Shown here piece after piece: positions 17,193 to 25,465 of a DNA stretch of 64,000 nt. The translations under genes were made by a program, and so were the position numbers. This stretch comes from Persephonella sp. (GTDB lineage: Bacteria > Aquificota > Aquificia > Aquificales > Hydrogenothermaceae), in the NCBI RefSeq assembly GCF_027023985.1, contig NZ_JALVTW010000017.1:1-64000 (forward strand), given 5' to 3'. The notes beneath the pieces are model-generated. The model did not search any database. It was not told the origin of the DNA and saw nothing but the letters and a program-made list of their open reading frames with translations. Numbering within the stretch: position 1 is the first letter of the stretch; every line of letters begins with the position of its first letter.

Positions 17193-17852
17193 ATGGAAGA
17201 AATCAGAATTCCAGTGATTGGTGAAAAATTTCCAGAAATTGAAGTAAAAACAACCCATGGAGTTAAAAAACTGCCTGACGACTATAAAGGAAAATGGTTT
17301 GTCCTTTTTAGCCATCCTGCAGACTTTACTCCTGTATGCACAACAGAGTTTGTTGCATTCCAGAAAAGAAAAGATAAGTTTGATGAGCTCAACTGTGAGC
17401 TTATAGGACTTTCTGTTGACCAGGTATTTTCCCATATCAAATGGGTAGAATGGATTAAAGAAAAAACAGGAGTAGAAATTACATTCCCAATCATAGCTGA
17501 TGACATGGGACAGGTTGCTCAAAGACTGGGGATGATACACCCTAAAAAAGGAACAAATACTGTAAGGGCAGTATTCATAGTTGATGACAAAGGTATCATA
17601 AGACTTATTCTCTACTATCCACAAGAAGTCGGTAGAAATATTGATGAAATTGTTAGAGCTGTAAAAGCTCTACAAACAACTGATAAATACGGTGTTGCTA
17701 CACCTGCTAACTGGCCTGAAAACGAACTTGTTAAAGACCATGTTATTGTTCCACCGGCAACAAGTGAAGAAGAAGCAAAAGAAAGACTCAAAAAAGCTGA
17801 AGCCGGTGAAATTGAATGCTTTGACTGGTGGTTCTGTCACAAAACATTATAA
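17193..17852 (+). CDS. Peroxiredoxin, Prx6-like with extra C-terminal cysteines
   Basis: The 219-residue thiol peroxidase has the peroxidatic motif DFTPVCTTE (about residues 43-51) and the Prx6/AhpC core through WPENEL. It ends in [10 protein letters not shown], a C-x5-C pair like that of the archaeal/thermophile Prx6 form (for example Aeropyrum ApTPx). It reduces H2O2 and organic hydroperoxides in the cytoplasm. AGGAGG lies 6 bp before the ATG. It is a single-gene unit between trkH and a bidirectional terminator. Confidence 0.92.
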   Translation: MEEIRIPVIGEKFPEIEVKTTHGVKKLPDDYKGKWFVLFSHPADFTPVCTTEFVAFQKRKDKFDELNCELIGLSVDQVFSHIKWVEWIKEKTGVEITFPIIADDMGQVAQRLGMIHPKKGTNTVRAVFIVDDKGIIRLILYYPQEVGRNIDEIVRAVKALQTTDKYGVATPANWPENELVKDHVIVPPATSEEEAKERLKKAEAGEIECFDWWFCHKTL

Positions 17853-17854
17853 AG

Positions 17855-17876
17855 AAAAGGGGCTTTTGCCCCTTTT
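17855..17876. terminator. Bidirectional terminator
   Basis: AAAAGGGGC-TTTT-GCCCCTTTT is a perfect 9-bp inverted repeat with A/T runs on both sides. It begins 3 bp after the peroxiredoxin stop codon and overlaps the stop codon of the converging Cys-rich protein gene by 2 bp. It can therefore serve both transcripts. Confidence 0.9.
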
Positions 17877-18177
17877 ATTCTTTGAAGCCTTTAATACAGG
17901 CCTGTTTTATATCCTCTCTAATCTGTGAGTATATTCCTTTTGGCAGCTGGCATACTTTAACACATTGCTCATGGAAATGTTTTGCAACCTCAGGTTTTAC
18001 ATTATGGCTTAAAAGGTATTTTTCTAGAGTTTTTCCTGTTTTCTCACAATCAACATTATCCACATCACATCCGTCAAGAATTGATACATAAGTATCACAC
18101 ACCTGATTTATTTCCTGTTGGGATTGTGCAAAGGCAAACATACTTACTGATAAAAACGCAAATAAAACTTTTTTCAT
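17875..18177 (-). CDS. Small exported six-cysteine protein
   Basis: I place the start at the ATG at 18177, 12 bp inside the longest frame, because GGAGG precedes it at the right spacing. Residues 1-18 are a Sec signal peptide (KKVLFAFLSVSMFAFAQ). The mature about 82 residues hold six cysteines, starting CDTYVSILDGC, then DVDNVDC, EQCVKVC and KQAC. That spacing suggests disulfides or metal binding in the periplasm. I do not recognise the family. The first pair, C-x2-YV-x6-C, recurs in the lipoprotein at 62667-63029. It lies just downstream of scpA. Confidence 0.6.
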   Translation of the reverse strand: MKKVLFAFLSVSMFAFAQSQQEINQVCDTYVSILDGCDVDNVDCEKTGKTLEKYLLSHNVKPEVAKHFHEQCVKVCQLPKGIYSQIREDIKQACIKGFKE

Positions 18178-18189
18178 AAGAACCTCCAA

Positions 18190-18819
18190 TTAAGCTATTT
18201 TTTGCAATTTTTGCTGATTTTTCTCTATATATATTTCTCCAAACTCTTCTTCTTGATAAATATTGATTACACCTTCGTAGTTCAGGAATAAAAGGGCAAC
18301 AAATGCCTGTGCCTTATTTGGATGATTAAGCTCCGAAAGGGTTATAAATCCTTCAAGCTGTTCAAACTCTTTTTCAAGGGCTTCTATAGTTTCCTCCAGT
18401 GTTGCATGGAATAAAGGAATTTCAAGTGTTTTAGGTTTTCTTTTATAGCCTTTTCTTCTGGTGTATTTTCTTTTTGGCTTAAACTCAATTACAGGGGCTA
18501 TATATTTCTTAAGCACATGGGCAATCTCATCAATTGTGTAAAATCTTTTTATACCAAAAACTCTTTTTCTGGAAATTTTTTCTTCTGTCTCTTCCTCTTT
18601 TCCAAGGTCTAAAGCATCAGCCTTCATCTTAAGCAGCAATGCAGCAGCTGCAAGGGCTTTTGAAGCAAGTCTAAGGTCTGGAATATGCATCTTTTTTATT
18701 TCCTGAAGATACTTATCTGCCAGTTCAACTATATCAACATTCCACGGGTCAATTTCACCATTTATCATTAGTTTCAAAACAATATCAAATGGGTGTTTTT
18801 CAACTTTTTCTGTGTTCAT
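18190..18819 (-). CDS. scpA: Segregation and condensation protein A
   Basis: ScpA is the kleisin that bridges SMC heads in chromosome condensation. Visible features are the N-terminal HPFDIVLKLMINGEIDPWNVDIVELADKYL motif, the ASKALAAAALLLKMKADAL helix and the C-terminal winged helix with KAQAFVALLFLNYEGVINIYQ and FGEIYIE. I chose the ATG at 18819 (about 209 residues) instead of the TTG at 18834, because CCGGAG lies 8 nt before this ATG. It follows lpxK by 22 bp. scpB and smc are not in the window. Confidence 0.9.
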   Translation of the reverse strand: MNTEKVEKHPFDIVLKLMINGEIDPWNVDIVELADKYLQEIKKMHIPDLRLASKALAAAALLLKMKADALDLGKEEETEEKISRKRVFGIKRFYTIDEIAHVLKKYIAPVIEFKPKRKYTRRKGYKRKPKTLEIPLFHATLEETIEALEKEFEQLEGFITLSELNHPNKAQAFVALLFLNYEGVINIYQEEEFGEIYIEKNQQKLQKIA

Positions 18820-18841
18820 AGCTATCTCCGGCAATGGAATT

Positions 18842-19834
18842 TTACTTTCTTTTCGGATTAATCCTGCTGTTAATAAATTCCATCATCTTTTCAGGTAATT
18901 TTAACTCATATTTTAACGCAAAGATTTTATATTTTTTGATTGTTTCAGGCTTTAATTTTATAATGTCTTTTTCTGTTGTAATCCATGTATTAACATTCCC
19001 GGGCAGTTCAAGAACAGGATAGTCATAATGGTCAGGAAAAGATATTTTATGCAAGACCTGAAAATTATATTTTCTTGATAAAGTTTCTACTGTAGAAAAA
19101 AACTGCTGATTATTTCCAAGACCTGCAAAAACACCTATCTTTTTATTTTTTAAACTCACAATCGGAATATCACTTTTTAAATCTGTTAGATGCTGAAAAT
19201 TTTCTTCTGTTATAAAAAATGGTTTGTTAAATTCTTCAAGCTTTTTTAAAAATTGCTCTTTATTTTTAACTTTTTCAAATCTGTTTATAACAAATAAATC
19301 TGCGTATTTGTAAGTTTCAATTGGTTCTCTTAATCTTCCTGCAGGAAGAGGTTTATCTTCCCAAAATGGTCTTGTTGCATCTATCACAAGAATATTAATA
19401 TTCCTATAAAGCTGGTAGTGCTGAAAGCCATCATCAAGAATAAAAATATCTGGCTTAAATAGTTCTATAGCCTTTATTCCGGCTTCATATCTGCTTTCTG
19501 AAACCACAACAGGAATTTTATAAGTTGCTATAAGATAAGGCTCATCTCCTGCATCCTGCCATTTTGTAAATATTTTTTCTCCATCAGATACCATAACAGT
19601 GCCTTTTGTTTTTCTTTTATAGCCTCTGGATAAAACACATACATTGTATCCTTTTGTTTGTAGCTGTTTTGCAATGGCTATAGTAACAGGAGTTTTCCCG
19701 GTTCCTCCAACAGACAGGTTTCCTACAGATATTACAGGAACAGGAAGTTTCCATGTTTTAAAAACTTTTTTATCATATAACCATCTTCTTAAAAGTGCTA
19801 ATTTTTCATAAATTTGGGATAGAATTTTAAACAT
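18842..19834 (-). CDS. lpxK: Tetraacyldisaccharide 4'-kinase
   Basis: The 330-residue lipid A kinase has the N-terminal membrane-associated helix (YEKLALLRRWLYDK), the P-loop SVGNLSVGGTGKTPVTI (about residues 37-53), VLSRGYKRKTKG, DAGDEPYLIA and the metal/phosphate motif ILDDGFQHYQL. It adds the 4'-phosphate in lipid A synthesis at the inner membrane, which shows the organism makes lipid A. It is transcribed divergently from the diguanylate cyclase and ahead of scpA. Confidence 0.93.
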   Translation of the reverse strand: MFKILSQIYEKLALLRRWLYDKKVFKTWKLPVPVISVGNLSVGGTGKTPVTIAIAKQLQTKGYNVCVLSRGYKRKTKGTVMVSDGEKIFTKWQDAGDEPYLIATYKIPVVVSESRYEAGIKAIELFKPDIFILDDGFQHYQLYRNINILVIDATRPFWEDKPLPAGRLREPIETYKYADLFVINRFEKVKNKEQFLKKLEEFNKPFFITEENFQHLTDLKSDIPIVSLKNKKIGVFAGLGNNQQFFSTVETLSRKYNFQVLHKISFPDHYDYPVLELPGNVNTWITTEKDIIKLKPETIKKYKIFALKYELKLPEKMMEFINSRINPKRK

Positions 19835-19887
19835 AATTTTCGTATTATTATTTCTAAATTAATAAGTTAATAATAGGTATTAATTTT

Positions 19888-20979
19888 ATGTTTAAATGGA
19901 AAAAAAATAAAGAAATTTATTATGACACCACTTCCCCTGAATTTGATAAAATTCGATTAATATATATATTTATCACTATAGGTTCTATAGTTTTATACAT
20001 TATGTCATTTATTCATCTTCAAAGGGGAGAAAAAGATTTATTTTTCTTTGAATTTCTTGTTTCAACAGGGGGATTACTTAGTCTCCTATATATGCGAACT
20101 ACAGGCAAAGTTCATGTAGCAGAAAATTTCATACTTATAGGTCTTTATATCCTGTTTGTTATGATTATCATTGATGGAGGACTTGAAAAAACAGGTATTT
20201 ACTGGATATTTGTTTTTCCATTTGTTTCGTTTTTCCTAAAGGGAAATAAAATCGGTCTTTTATGGAATATGCTCATCCTTGGAACAATAGGTCTTCTTGT
20301 ATATCTTAGCCATGAAAAAATAGTTTCAATTGCTTATACCCCTATAGAGATACGCCAATTTTTAGGGGCTTATATGATTGTTATGTTGCTTGCATACATA
20401 TTTGAAAATGCCCTTTTGAAATCTTATGACAAACTTTCTAAACTTGCCATGACAGATTCTCTAACAGGTTTGTATAACAGATATTACCTGTTTAAAAGAT
20501 TAGAAGAAGAGATAAAAAGGGCAAAAAGGTATAATCATCCATTGTGTCTAATCATTTTTGATATTGATAATTTTAAACAGATAAATGATAAATATGGTCA
20601 TGATGTTGGGGATGCTGTTTTATCAATGGTGGCAAGGGTTGTAAAAAGAAATATAAGAGAAACAGATATAGCTGGCCGTTTTGGTGGTGAAGAATTTGTT
20701 ATTGTATGTCCTGAAACAGATATACAAAATGGTTATATAGTGGCAGAAAAAATTAGAAAAACAATATCCCAAATAAATTTTGGAGATTTTAATGTTACTG
20801 TGAGTATAGGATTAGCCTGTTTTAATGATGAAACAGCTGAGCAACTTCTTAAGAAAGCAGATATAGCTCTTTATAGGGCTAAAAATTCTGGTAAAAATAA
20901 AGTTGAGATATATGATAAAAAAAACTGCCCCCAAAGGGAGCAGATGAAAACAACACACCAGGAGCAGCAAGCAGTCTAA
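19888..20979 (+). CDS. Membrane-anchored diguanylate cyclase (GGEEF)
   Basis: Residues about 24-175 contain five to six hydrophobic helices, an unassigned sensory membrane region. Residues about 183-345 are a complete GGDEF domain with TDSLTGLYNRYYL, FDIDNFKQINDKYGHDVGD and the active-site GGEEF (266-270). The inhibitory I-site RETD (257-260) lies exactly five residues upstream, so feedback control by c-di-GMP is expected. The last about 20 residues (CPQREQMKTTHQEQ) look like an accidental extension: their DNA is the terminator of the converging receptor gene. A PilZ protein at 46.8 kb is a possible effector. Confidence 0.92.
   Translation: MFKWKKNKEIYYDTTSPEFDKIRLIYIFITIGSIVLYIMSFIHLQRGEKDLFFFEFLVSTGGLLSLLYMRTTGKVHVAENFILIGLYILFVMIIIDGGLEKTGIYWIFVFPFVSFFLKGNKIGLLWNMLILGTIGLLVYLSHEKIVSIAYTPIEIRQFLGAYMIVMLLAYIFENALLKSYDKLSKLAMTDSLTGLYNRYYLFKRLEEEIKRAKRYNHPLCLIIFDIDNFKQINDKYGHDVGDAVLSMVARVVKRNIRETDIAGRFGGEEFVIVCPETDIQNGYIVAEKIRKTISQINFGDFNVTVSIGLACFNDETAEQLLKKADIALYRAKNSGKNKVEIYDKKNCPQREQMKTTHQEQQAV
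20917..20943 (-). terminator. Terminator of the copper-receptor gene, inside the diguanylate cyclase frame
   Basis: The minus strand reads CTGCTCCC-TTT-GGGGGCAG followed by eight T. The 8-bp stem has one wobble pair and a textbook U-tract. It lies 46 bp after the receptor stop codon and within the last codons of the plus-strand cyclase gene. Confidence 0.85.
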
Positions 20980-20988
20980 ATTATTATA

Positions 20989-23049
20989 CTAAAACTTAAG
21001 ACTAATATTCATGTAAACAAATCTTCCAGGTTCAGGAACTTTCATACCACTGCTAAATGGATTTCTCAGATAAGACAGATGAGTATAGTAATTTTTATCA
21101 AATAGGTTGTCTATTCCGAGACCAACAAATGCCCTATCTCCAACGTTGTATCCTGTTTTGAGATTTACTACATAATAAGATTTTGTCTCTTTTTCATTCA
21201 GGTCACTGTCCACCTTTGATTGTTTTGCGGAGTAGATTGTTTCCAGCATTCCAAAGGCTGTTCCATTGTCATATTTGATAGCAAGTCTTGTTTTTAGCGG
21301 TGGAATTTCTGCAAGGTCGCTATCTGTATATTTCCCGCTATCCTTTTTACCCCTTTGATAAGCAGCTCCTATTTCTACTGAAACTGTATCTGTCAACATT
21401 CCAATAGCTGTTACATCTCCACCGTATATATGGGCATCTATATTTTGGTAAGACATGGCTTTTTTTGTTCCTGATTGGTTTTGGATTTTTGTTAAGTAGA
21501 TATAGTCTGTAAGGTCACTGTAAAAGATGTTTCCTTTAATTCCAAATAATCCCCAGTAATACTCAAATCCTGCATCCATTTCATTATTTTTCACAGGGTC
21601 AAGATTAGGATTTCCTACCCAGTCAGGTTTTGTCATTGGTTTTTTTAATGCTATAAATCTTTCTTCAGGGTCTGGAACTCTAACAGTATGTCCAAAACCA
21701 ATATAAGCATTTGACCTTTTATCAAAGTTATATCTGAAAAGAATATTTCCTGTTACATAAGTATCTGTCTGGTTAAGGTCGTAATTATTTCCGTAATACT
21801 CGTTATATATATTTCTGTTTGCTGTCCCAAGTGCGTTTTTATCAGCTTCAGATTTTGTGCTGTCCACTCTAACTCCTGCTGATACTACAAGATTATTAAT
21901 TTTTTTAGCTCCCTGAATATAAGCACCTATATTCTTAATATCAACATCAGGTATCATTCCTCTGTTATCGTTATTCATAACAACATTATCAGCTCTCCAG
22001 TTTCTTTTATAGGCTTCTATTCCTGTTTTTAGTTTTATATCCCCTGTTTTCCAGCCTTTTTCAATCTTTACTCCGTATGTTCTTGTTTTGGCCAGTGTTC
22101 TCATCATATATCCACGGGAAACCCACATATTAGAAGATTTTCTCCATCTATCCTGCATATCATGTTTTACAAAGTTCCAGTAGGCAGATATTTTGATATC
22201 AAGTGGCTTAAGATAATATTCACCATTTATCCTGTGGGTTCTATCATAAACAGCATCCATAAGCAGATAAGGATATAAAACATCCTTTGCCTCATCAAAA
22301 GCGTAATTAATTTTTATCTCATTATCATCGTTAGGTGTTATCACAACCTTTGTCCATACGTTGTCAATATTAAATGCTGTGTGGTCTATTTCGGAAGGCT
22401 TATAATCATTGGCAGCTTTTGGGTGTTTATACTCAGTGATTTTTTTACCTTCTCCTGACTCATAAGGTTTAGAGTATTGTTTGCTATAGCCTGCAAGGAC
22501 TCTTACAGTTTCATTTCCACCATAGGCTTCAACTCCTCCTGACAGATAGTTAAAATATCCTCCTGTAAAAAATATTGAACCTCCTGCTCCTGCTTCCGGG
22601 TCTTTGGATACCAGATTGACAACCCCTGCAAGTGAACCTTGATTTGAAACATCAAAGGGACCTTCTAAGATTTTTACTTCCTTTACCTGTCTTGTTGATA
22701 GATGGAATATAGTGGGGTCCATTCTGTTTGGGCAGGCTCCATAAACCCTCTGGCCGTCTATTAGCACATTTATATTATCTCTACCAAATCCCCTAATAGT
22801 AATATCGTTAGCTGTTCCACCTTTTCTTATATGGTTAACCTCTGGAAATAGTCCCGATAAGATTTCTCCTAAATCAATCTGTCTTGTGATTTTAACATCC
22901 TCCTGTGTAGCTTCTTTGGTTTCTCCTTTGGTTTCTTCAGGGAGAATTTCTTCAGATACAGTGATTTTTTTAACTTTGATTACTTCCTGTGCATTTGCAT
23001 AGGATAGGAAAGCCGGAACAAGCATCCCCGCCAGTAGAAGCCTTTTCAT
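20989..23049 (-). CDS. oprC: TonB-dependent copper receptor, OprC/NosA-like
   Basis: The 686-residue protein has a signal peptide (1-20, ending YANA), a plug domain (about 50-155; TIRGFGRDNINVLIDGQRV) and a 22-strand barrel ending in a Phe-terminated strand (YMNISLKF). The plug contains CPNRM (Cys106, Met110) and the barrel contains HDM (His296, Met298). These reproduce the CxxxM-HxM copper site described for Pseudomonas OprC at nearly the same separation. NosA, named for copper supply to N2O reductase, is the same family. Its divergent neighbours are copper chaperones, which supports copper import across the outer membrane. Confidence 0.85.
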   Translation of the reverse strand: MKRLLLAGMLVPAFLSYANAQEVIKVKKITVSEEILPEETKGETKEATQEDVKITRQIDLGEILSGLFPEVNHIRKGGTANDITIRGFGRDNINVLIDGQRVYGACPNRMDPTIFHLSTRQVKEVKILEGPFDVSNQGSLAGVVNLVSKDPEAGAGGSIFFTGGYFNYLSGGVEAYGGNETVRVLAGYSKQYSKPYESGEGKKITEYKHPKAANDYKPSEIDHTAFNIDNVWTKVVITPNDDNEIKINYAFDEAKDVLYPYLLMDAVYDRTHRINGEYYLKPLDIKISAYWNFVKHDMQDRWRKSSNMWVSRGYMMRTLAKTRTYGVKIEKGWKTGDIKLKTGIEAYKRNWRADNVVMNNDNRGMIPDVDIKNIGAYIQGAKKINNLVVSAGVRVDSTKSEADKNALGTANRNIYNEYYGNNYDLNQTDTYVTGNILFRYNFDKRSNAYIGFGHTVRVPDPEERFIALKKPMTKPDWVGNPNLDPVKNNEMDAGFEYYWGLFGIKGNIFYSDLTDYIYLTKIQNQSGTKKAMSYQNIDAHIYGGDVTAIGMLTDTVSVEIGAAYQRGKKDSGKYTDSDLAEIPPLKTRLAIKYDNGTAFGMLETIYSAKQSKVDSDLNEKETKSYYVVNLKTGYNVGDRAFVGLGIDNLFDKNYYTHLSYLRNPFSSGMKVPEPGRFVYMNISLKF

Positions 23050-23150
23050 AATAAACCTCCTTTCTTGTGTTAATTTTAATTTAATTTTATAATAAATTTA
23101 ACATTAATATTTGTCAAAATTTAAATTAAAGTATTGAAAAAAAAGTGGCA

Positions 23151-23181
23151 TTGATTGATATCAATTTTTGACAAATATCAA
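23151..23181. promoter_or_regulatory. Tandem FNR/DNR-type boxes between the copper receptor and sco
   Basis: Box 1 at 23151-23164 is TTGATTGATATCAA, a perfect match to the anaerobox TTGAT-N4-ATCAA. Box 2 at 23168-23181 is TTGACAAATATCAA, with one mismatch. Their centres are 17 bp apart. A TATATT at 23204-23209 places box 2 at -41.5 for the sco transcript, the class II FNR activator position. On the other strand, TAATTT at 23128-23123 sits at the equivalent distance from box 1 for the receptor gene. The divergent Crp/Fnr protein at 31.0 kb is the obvious candidate regulator. Confidence 0.8.
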
Positions 23182-23242
23182 GAGGAAATTAGTATGTTAG
23201 AGTTATATTATCTTTAGATGAATGAGATGGGGGTATAACAGA

Positions 23243-23848
23243 ATGAACAAATTAAGAATTTTAGTATTAGCAGTTATGTTATTCTTAACCCAAACAGTTT
23301 TGGCATATCAGTTTTATGGTTATCCTTATGTCCAAAAAGTTCATAATTTTACTCTTACTGATCAAGACGGTAAAAAGGTAAGTCTCTCAGATTTTAAAGG
23401 AAAGTATCTTCTTATATTCTTTGGATATACATACTGCCCAGACGTATGTCCTACAACTATGTTTAGAATTTCTGAAACATTAAAACATCTGGGAAAATAC
23501 AAAGATAAAGTTCATGTGTTATTTATTTCTGTAGACCCTGAAAGAGATACACCAAAACTTTTAAAAAAATTCCTTTCTTTTTATGATCCATCAGGAAAAT
23601 ATATGACAGGGCTTACAGGTTCACCTGAAGAAATAAAAAAGGTTGCACATATGTTTAGGGCATACTACGAAAAAGTCCCTGTAAAAGATAATCCAGAAGT
23701 AGGCTATCTGGTAGACCATACAGCATTTATTTATCTACTTGATAAAAATGGAGTTATCAGGTTAATCTTTAGACCTGCAAATGATGATCCTGAAAAAATA
23801 GCTCAGGATATAATACAAGTAATGAAATTCTTTGGAGATGCAAAATGA
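23243..23848 (+). CDS. SCO1/SenC family copper chaperone
   Basis: The protein has a signal anchor (NKLRILVLAVMLFLTQTVLA), a thioredoxin-like fold with HNFTLTDQDGKKVSLSDFKGKY, the copper-binding CPDVCP motif and the conserved distal His in VDHTAFIYLLD. SCO proteins deliver or reduce copper for CuA centres of cytochrome oxidase and, in denitrifiers, probably NosZ. I chose the ATG at 23243, preceded by GGGGG, over the ATG at 23222 that adds seven residues. Its last 4 bp overlap the PCu(A)C gene. The FNR-type boxes lie about 60-90 bp upstream. Confidence 0.9.
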   Translation: MNKLRILVLAVMLFLTQTVLAYQFYGYPYVQKVHNFTLTDQDGKKVSLSDFKGKYLLIFFGYTYCPDVCPTTMFRISETLKHLGKYKDKVHVLFISVDPERDTPKLLKKFLSFYDPSGKYMTGLTGSPEEIKKVAHMFRAYYEKVPVKDNPEVGYLVDHTAFIYLLDKNGVIRLIFRPANDDPEKIAQDIIQVMKFFGDAK

Positions 23849-24264
23849 AGAAAATTGTAGCTTTTTTACTGACTGGATTATTTTTTGGAGTTTTTGCACA
23901 ACCGAAAATCGTAATTAAAGACCCATGGGTGAGAGCTGTTCCTCCAACGCTAAAAAATACAGCACTTTTTATGGTAATTGAAAATAATGGAGACTCCCCG
24001 GATGTGCTTATTGCAGTAAAAACAGATATATGTAACAAAGTGATGGTTCATAAAACTGAAAACAGTAAAGGCGTAATGAAAATGCTCCACGTTGAAAAAC
24101 TTAAAATTCCTCCACACTCAAAAGTAGTCTTCAAACCAGGAAGTTACCATGTAATGTTGATGGGATTAAAAGAGCCTATAAAACCCGGGGAAAAAGTTAA
24201 ATTCACATTAATTTTTGATAAATCAGGGGCAATTACTATACAAGCCCCTGTTGAAATGAAATAA
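23845..24264 (+). CDS. PCu(A)C-type periplasmic copper chaperone
   Basis: The 139-residue protein has a signal peptide (KKIVAFLLTGLFFGVFA) and the DUF461/PCu(A)C core: DPWVRAVPPTLKNTALFMVIEN, the Met/His ligands in MVHKTENSKGVMKM, IPPHSKVVF and the SYHVMLMGL strand with the HxM pair. The family binds Cu(I) and loads CuA sites together with SCO proteins. It is translationally coupled to sco by a 4-bp overlap. It converges on the nos-operon cytochrome gene with no base between the two stop codons. Confidence 0.9.
   Translation: MKKIVAFLLTGLFFGVFAQPKIVIKDPWVRAVPPTLKNTALFMVIENNGDSPDVLIAVKTDICNKVMVHKTENSKGVMKMLHVEKLKIPPHSKVVFKPGSYHVMLMGLKEPIKPGEKVKFTLIFDKSGAITIQAPVEMK
24224..24250 (-). terminator. 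Possible nos-operon terminator inside the PCu(A)C gene
   Basis: On the minus strand CAGGGGC and GCCCCTG form a 7-bp stem with a 13-nt loop, 14 bp past the stop codon of the last nos-operon gene, followed by ATTTATC. The T-tract is weak and the loop large. Confidence 0.4.
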
Positions 24265-24666
24265 TTATTTCCTCAGGCTTAAAAGCCAGTTAACAATAAG
24301 TTCAATCTCTTTATCGTTGTAATAAGGTCTTTGTGGAGGCATATACATTGCCTCTACACTTCCTAATTTTTTAGCCTTGATATGTTCTTTCATCCATTTA
24401 GTCCATTTGCCTTTGCTTCCATTTTTAATAACTTCTGCAAACTGTTTTTTTAATGTATCATCTGGAACATTTTTATATCTTTCTAAAATAGTTTTAAAAG
24501 GCGGTGCAATTACAATCCTGTTTATATCATGACACCATGCACATCTTTTGGCCAGCATTTTACCCATAAGCAATGGATTTTTTTCTATTTCTCCCCGTGT
24601 GATTGCATTACTCGTAGATACAAAGGCAACAGAAGAAATAACCACAGCAGCAAACAGCTTTTTCAT
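24265..24666 (-). CDS. Monohaem cytochrome c at the end of the nos operon
   Basis: I start at the ATG at 24666 because AGGAGG precedes it; the longer frame adds ten residues without a signal. A signal peptide (KKLFAAVVISSVAFVSTSNA) precedes a class I cytochrome c with CAWCH and a late Met (EAMYMPPQRPYY) as likely axial ligand. It is periplasmic. Clade II nos clusters of other bacteria carry small cytochromes (NosC1/NosC2) thought to feed electrons to NosZ, and position suggests the same here. nosY ends 10 bp upstream. Confidence 0.88.
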   Translation of the reverse strand: MKKLFAAVVISSVAFVSTSNAITRGEIEKNPLLMGKMLAKRCAWCHDINRIVIAPPFKTILERYKNVPDDTLKKQFAEVIKNGSKGKWTKWMKEHIKAKKLGSVEAMYMPPQRPYYNDKEIELIVNWLLSLRK

Positions 24667-24676
24667 TTCTATCCTC

Positions 24677-25465
24677 CTAAAAATCTTTTCTTCCAAATTT
24701 GAATAAACCTAAAAATAGCGGAACCAAAACCCATAGCAGCATAACAACAAGAGAAACGGCTATTCCAAATCCTGTATCAAAAAATTTCTGGAATATTGCA
24801 CCGGTATATCCCAGCAATGCTGCAACATCAAGTTTTAGAATTACAAATATTCTGGCAATATCAACAGGATTAAGTATAGAAAGTATCAAAACAGGTTTTT
24901 CCAGAGGATAATCCCTGAAATAAACGATAACAAAAAGTATAATTCCGTCATAAATAAGGGTCATATAAAGCCATAATAGAATTGACGCGCCGAATCCTTT
25001 CACTCTATCTTCAAAAAATGTTGTAATCATGAATGCAAAGGCAACAAATATAAATGTGAGGAATATCCCGGAAACTGTAAGGGAAGTATATAGCAGATAT
25101 TCTGGAGGAGCTTCTATGTATTTTAGGGAAACTACAAATGGCAGCCATATCCCGATTAAAAAGCTAAGGGATAAGGATATTGATGTCCCAAGATATTTTG
25201 CAAGATATATATTTCTCCTATTTATAGGCTGGGATAATAAAAGCTCTATAAAATTCCTTGAATCATACATAAATATTGTGCCAAGAATAAGGCTTATAAG
25301 GGGAATAACAAGGATAACAAGCTGTAACAAGGTTGAAACAACTTTAACAGGTGCTTTTGCAAAATAAAATAATGCTGATGTAAGAATTAAGAAAAATAAA
25401 GTATAAAAAATTATCCATTTATTTCTATACATATTATAAAATTCGTATTTAAGAAGCTTTAGCAT
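24677..25465 (-). CDS. nosY: NosY-type ABC transporter permease
   Basis: The 262-residue protein has six hydrophobic segments and the ABC-2 permease features of NosY: an N-terminal amphipathic segment (LKLLKYEFYNMYRNKW) and FIELLLSQPINRRNIYLAKYLG. With NosF and NosD it forms the ABC system that supports CuZ assembly on NosZ in the periplasm, probably handling a sulfur or copper species. Its start overlaps nosF by 17 bp. Confidence 0.9.
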   Translation of the reverse strand: MLKLLKYEFYNMYRNKWIIFYTLFFLILTSALFYFAKAPVKVVSTLLQLVILVIPLISLILGTIFMYDSRNFIELLLSQPINRRNIYLAKYLGTSISLSLSFLIGIWLPFVVSLKYIEAPPEYLLYTSLTVSGIFLTFIFVAFAFMITTFFEDRVKGFGASILLWLYMTLIYDGIILFVIVYFRDYPLEKPVLILSILNPVDIARIFVILKLDVAALLGYTGAIFQKFFDTGFGIAVSLVVMLLWVLVPLFLGLFKFGRKDF

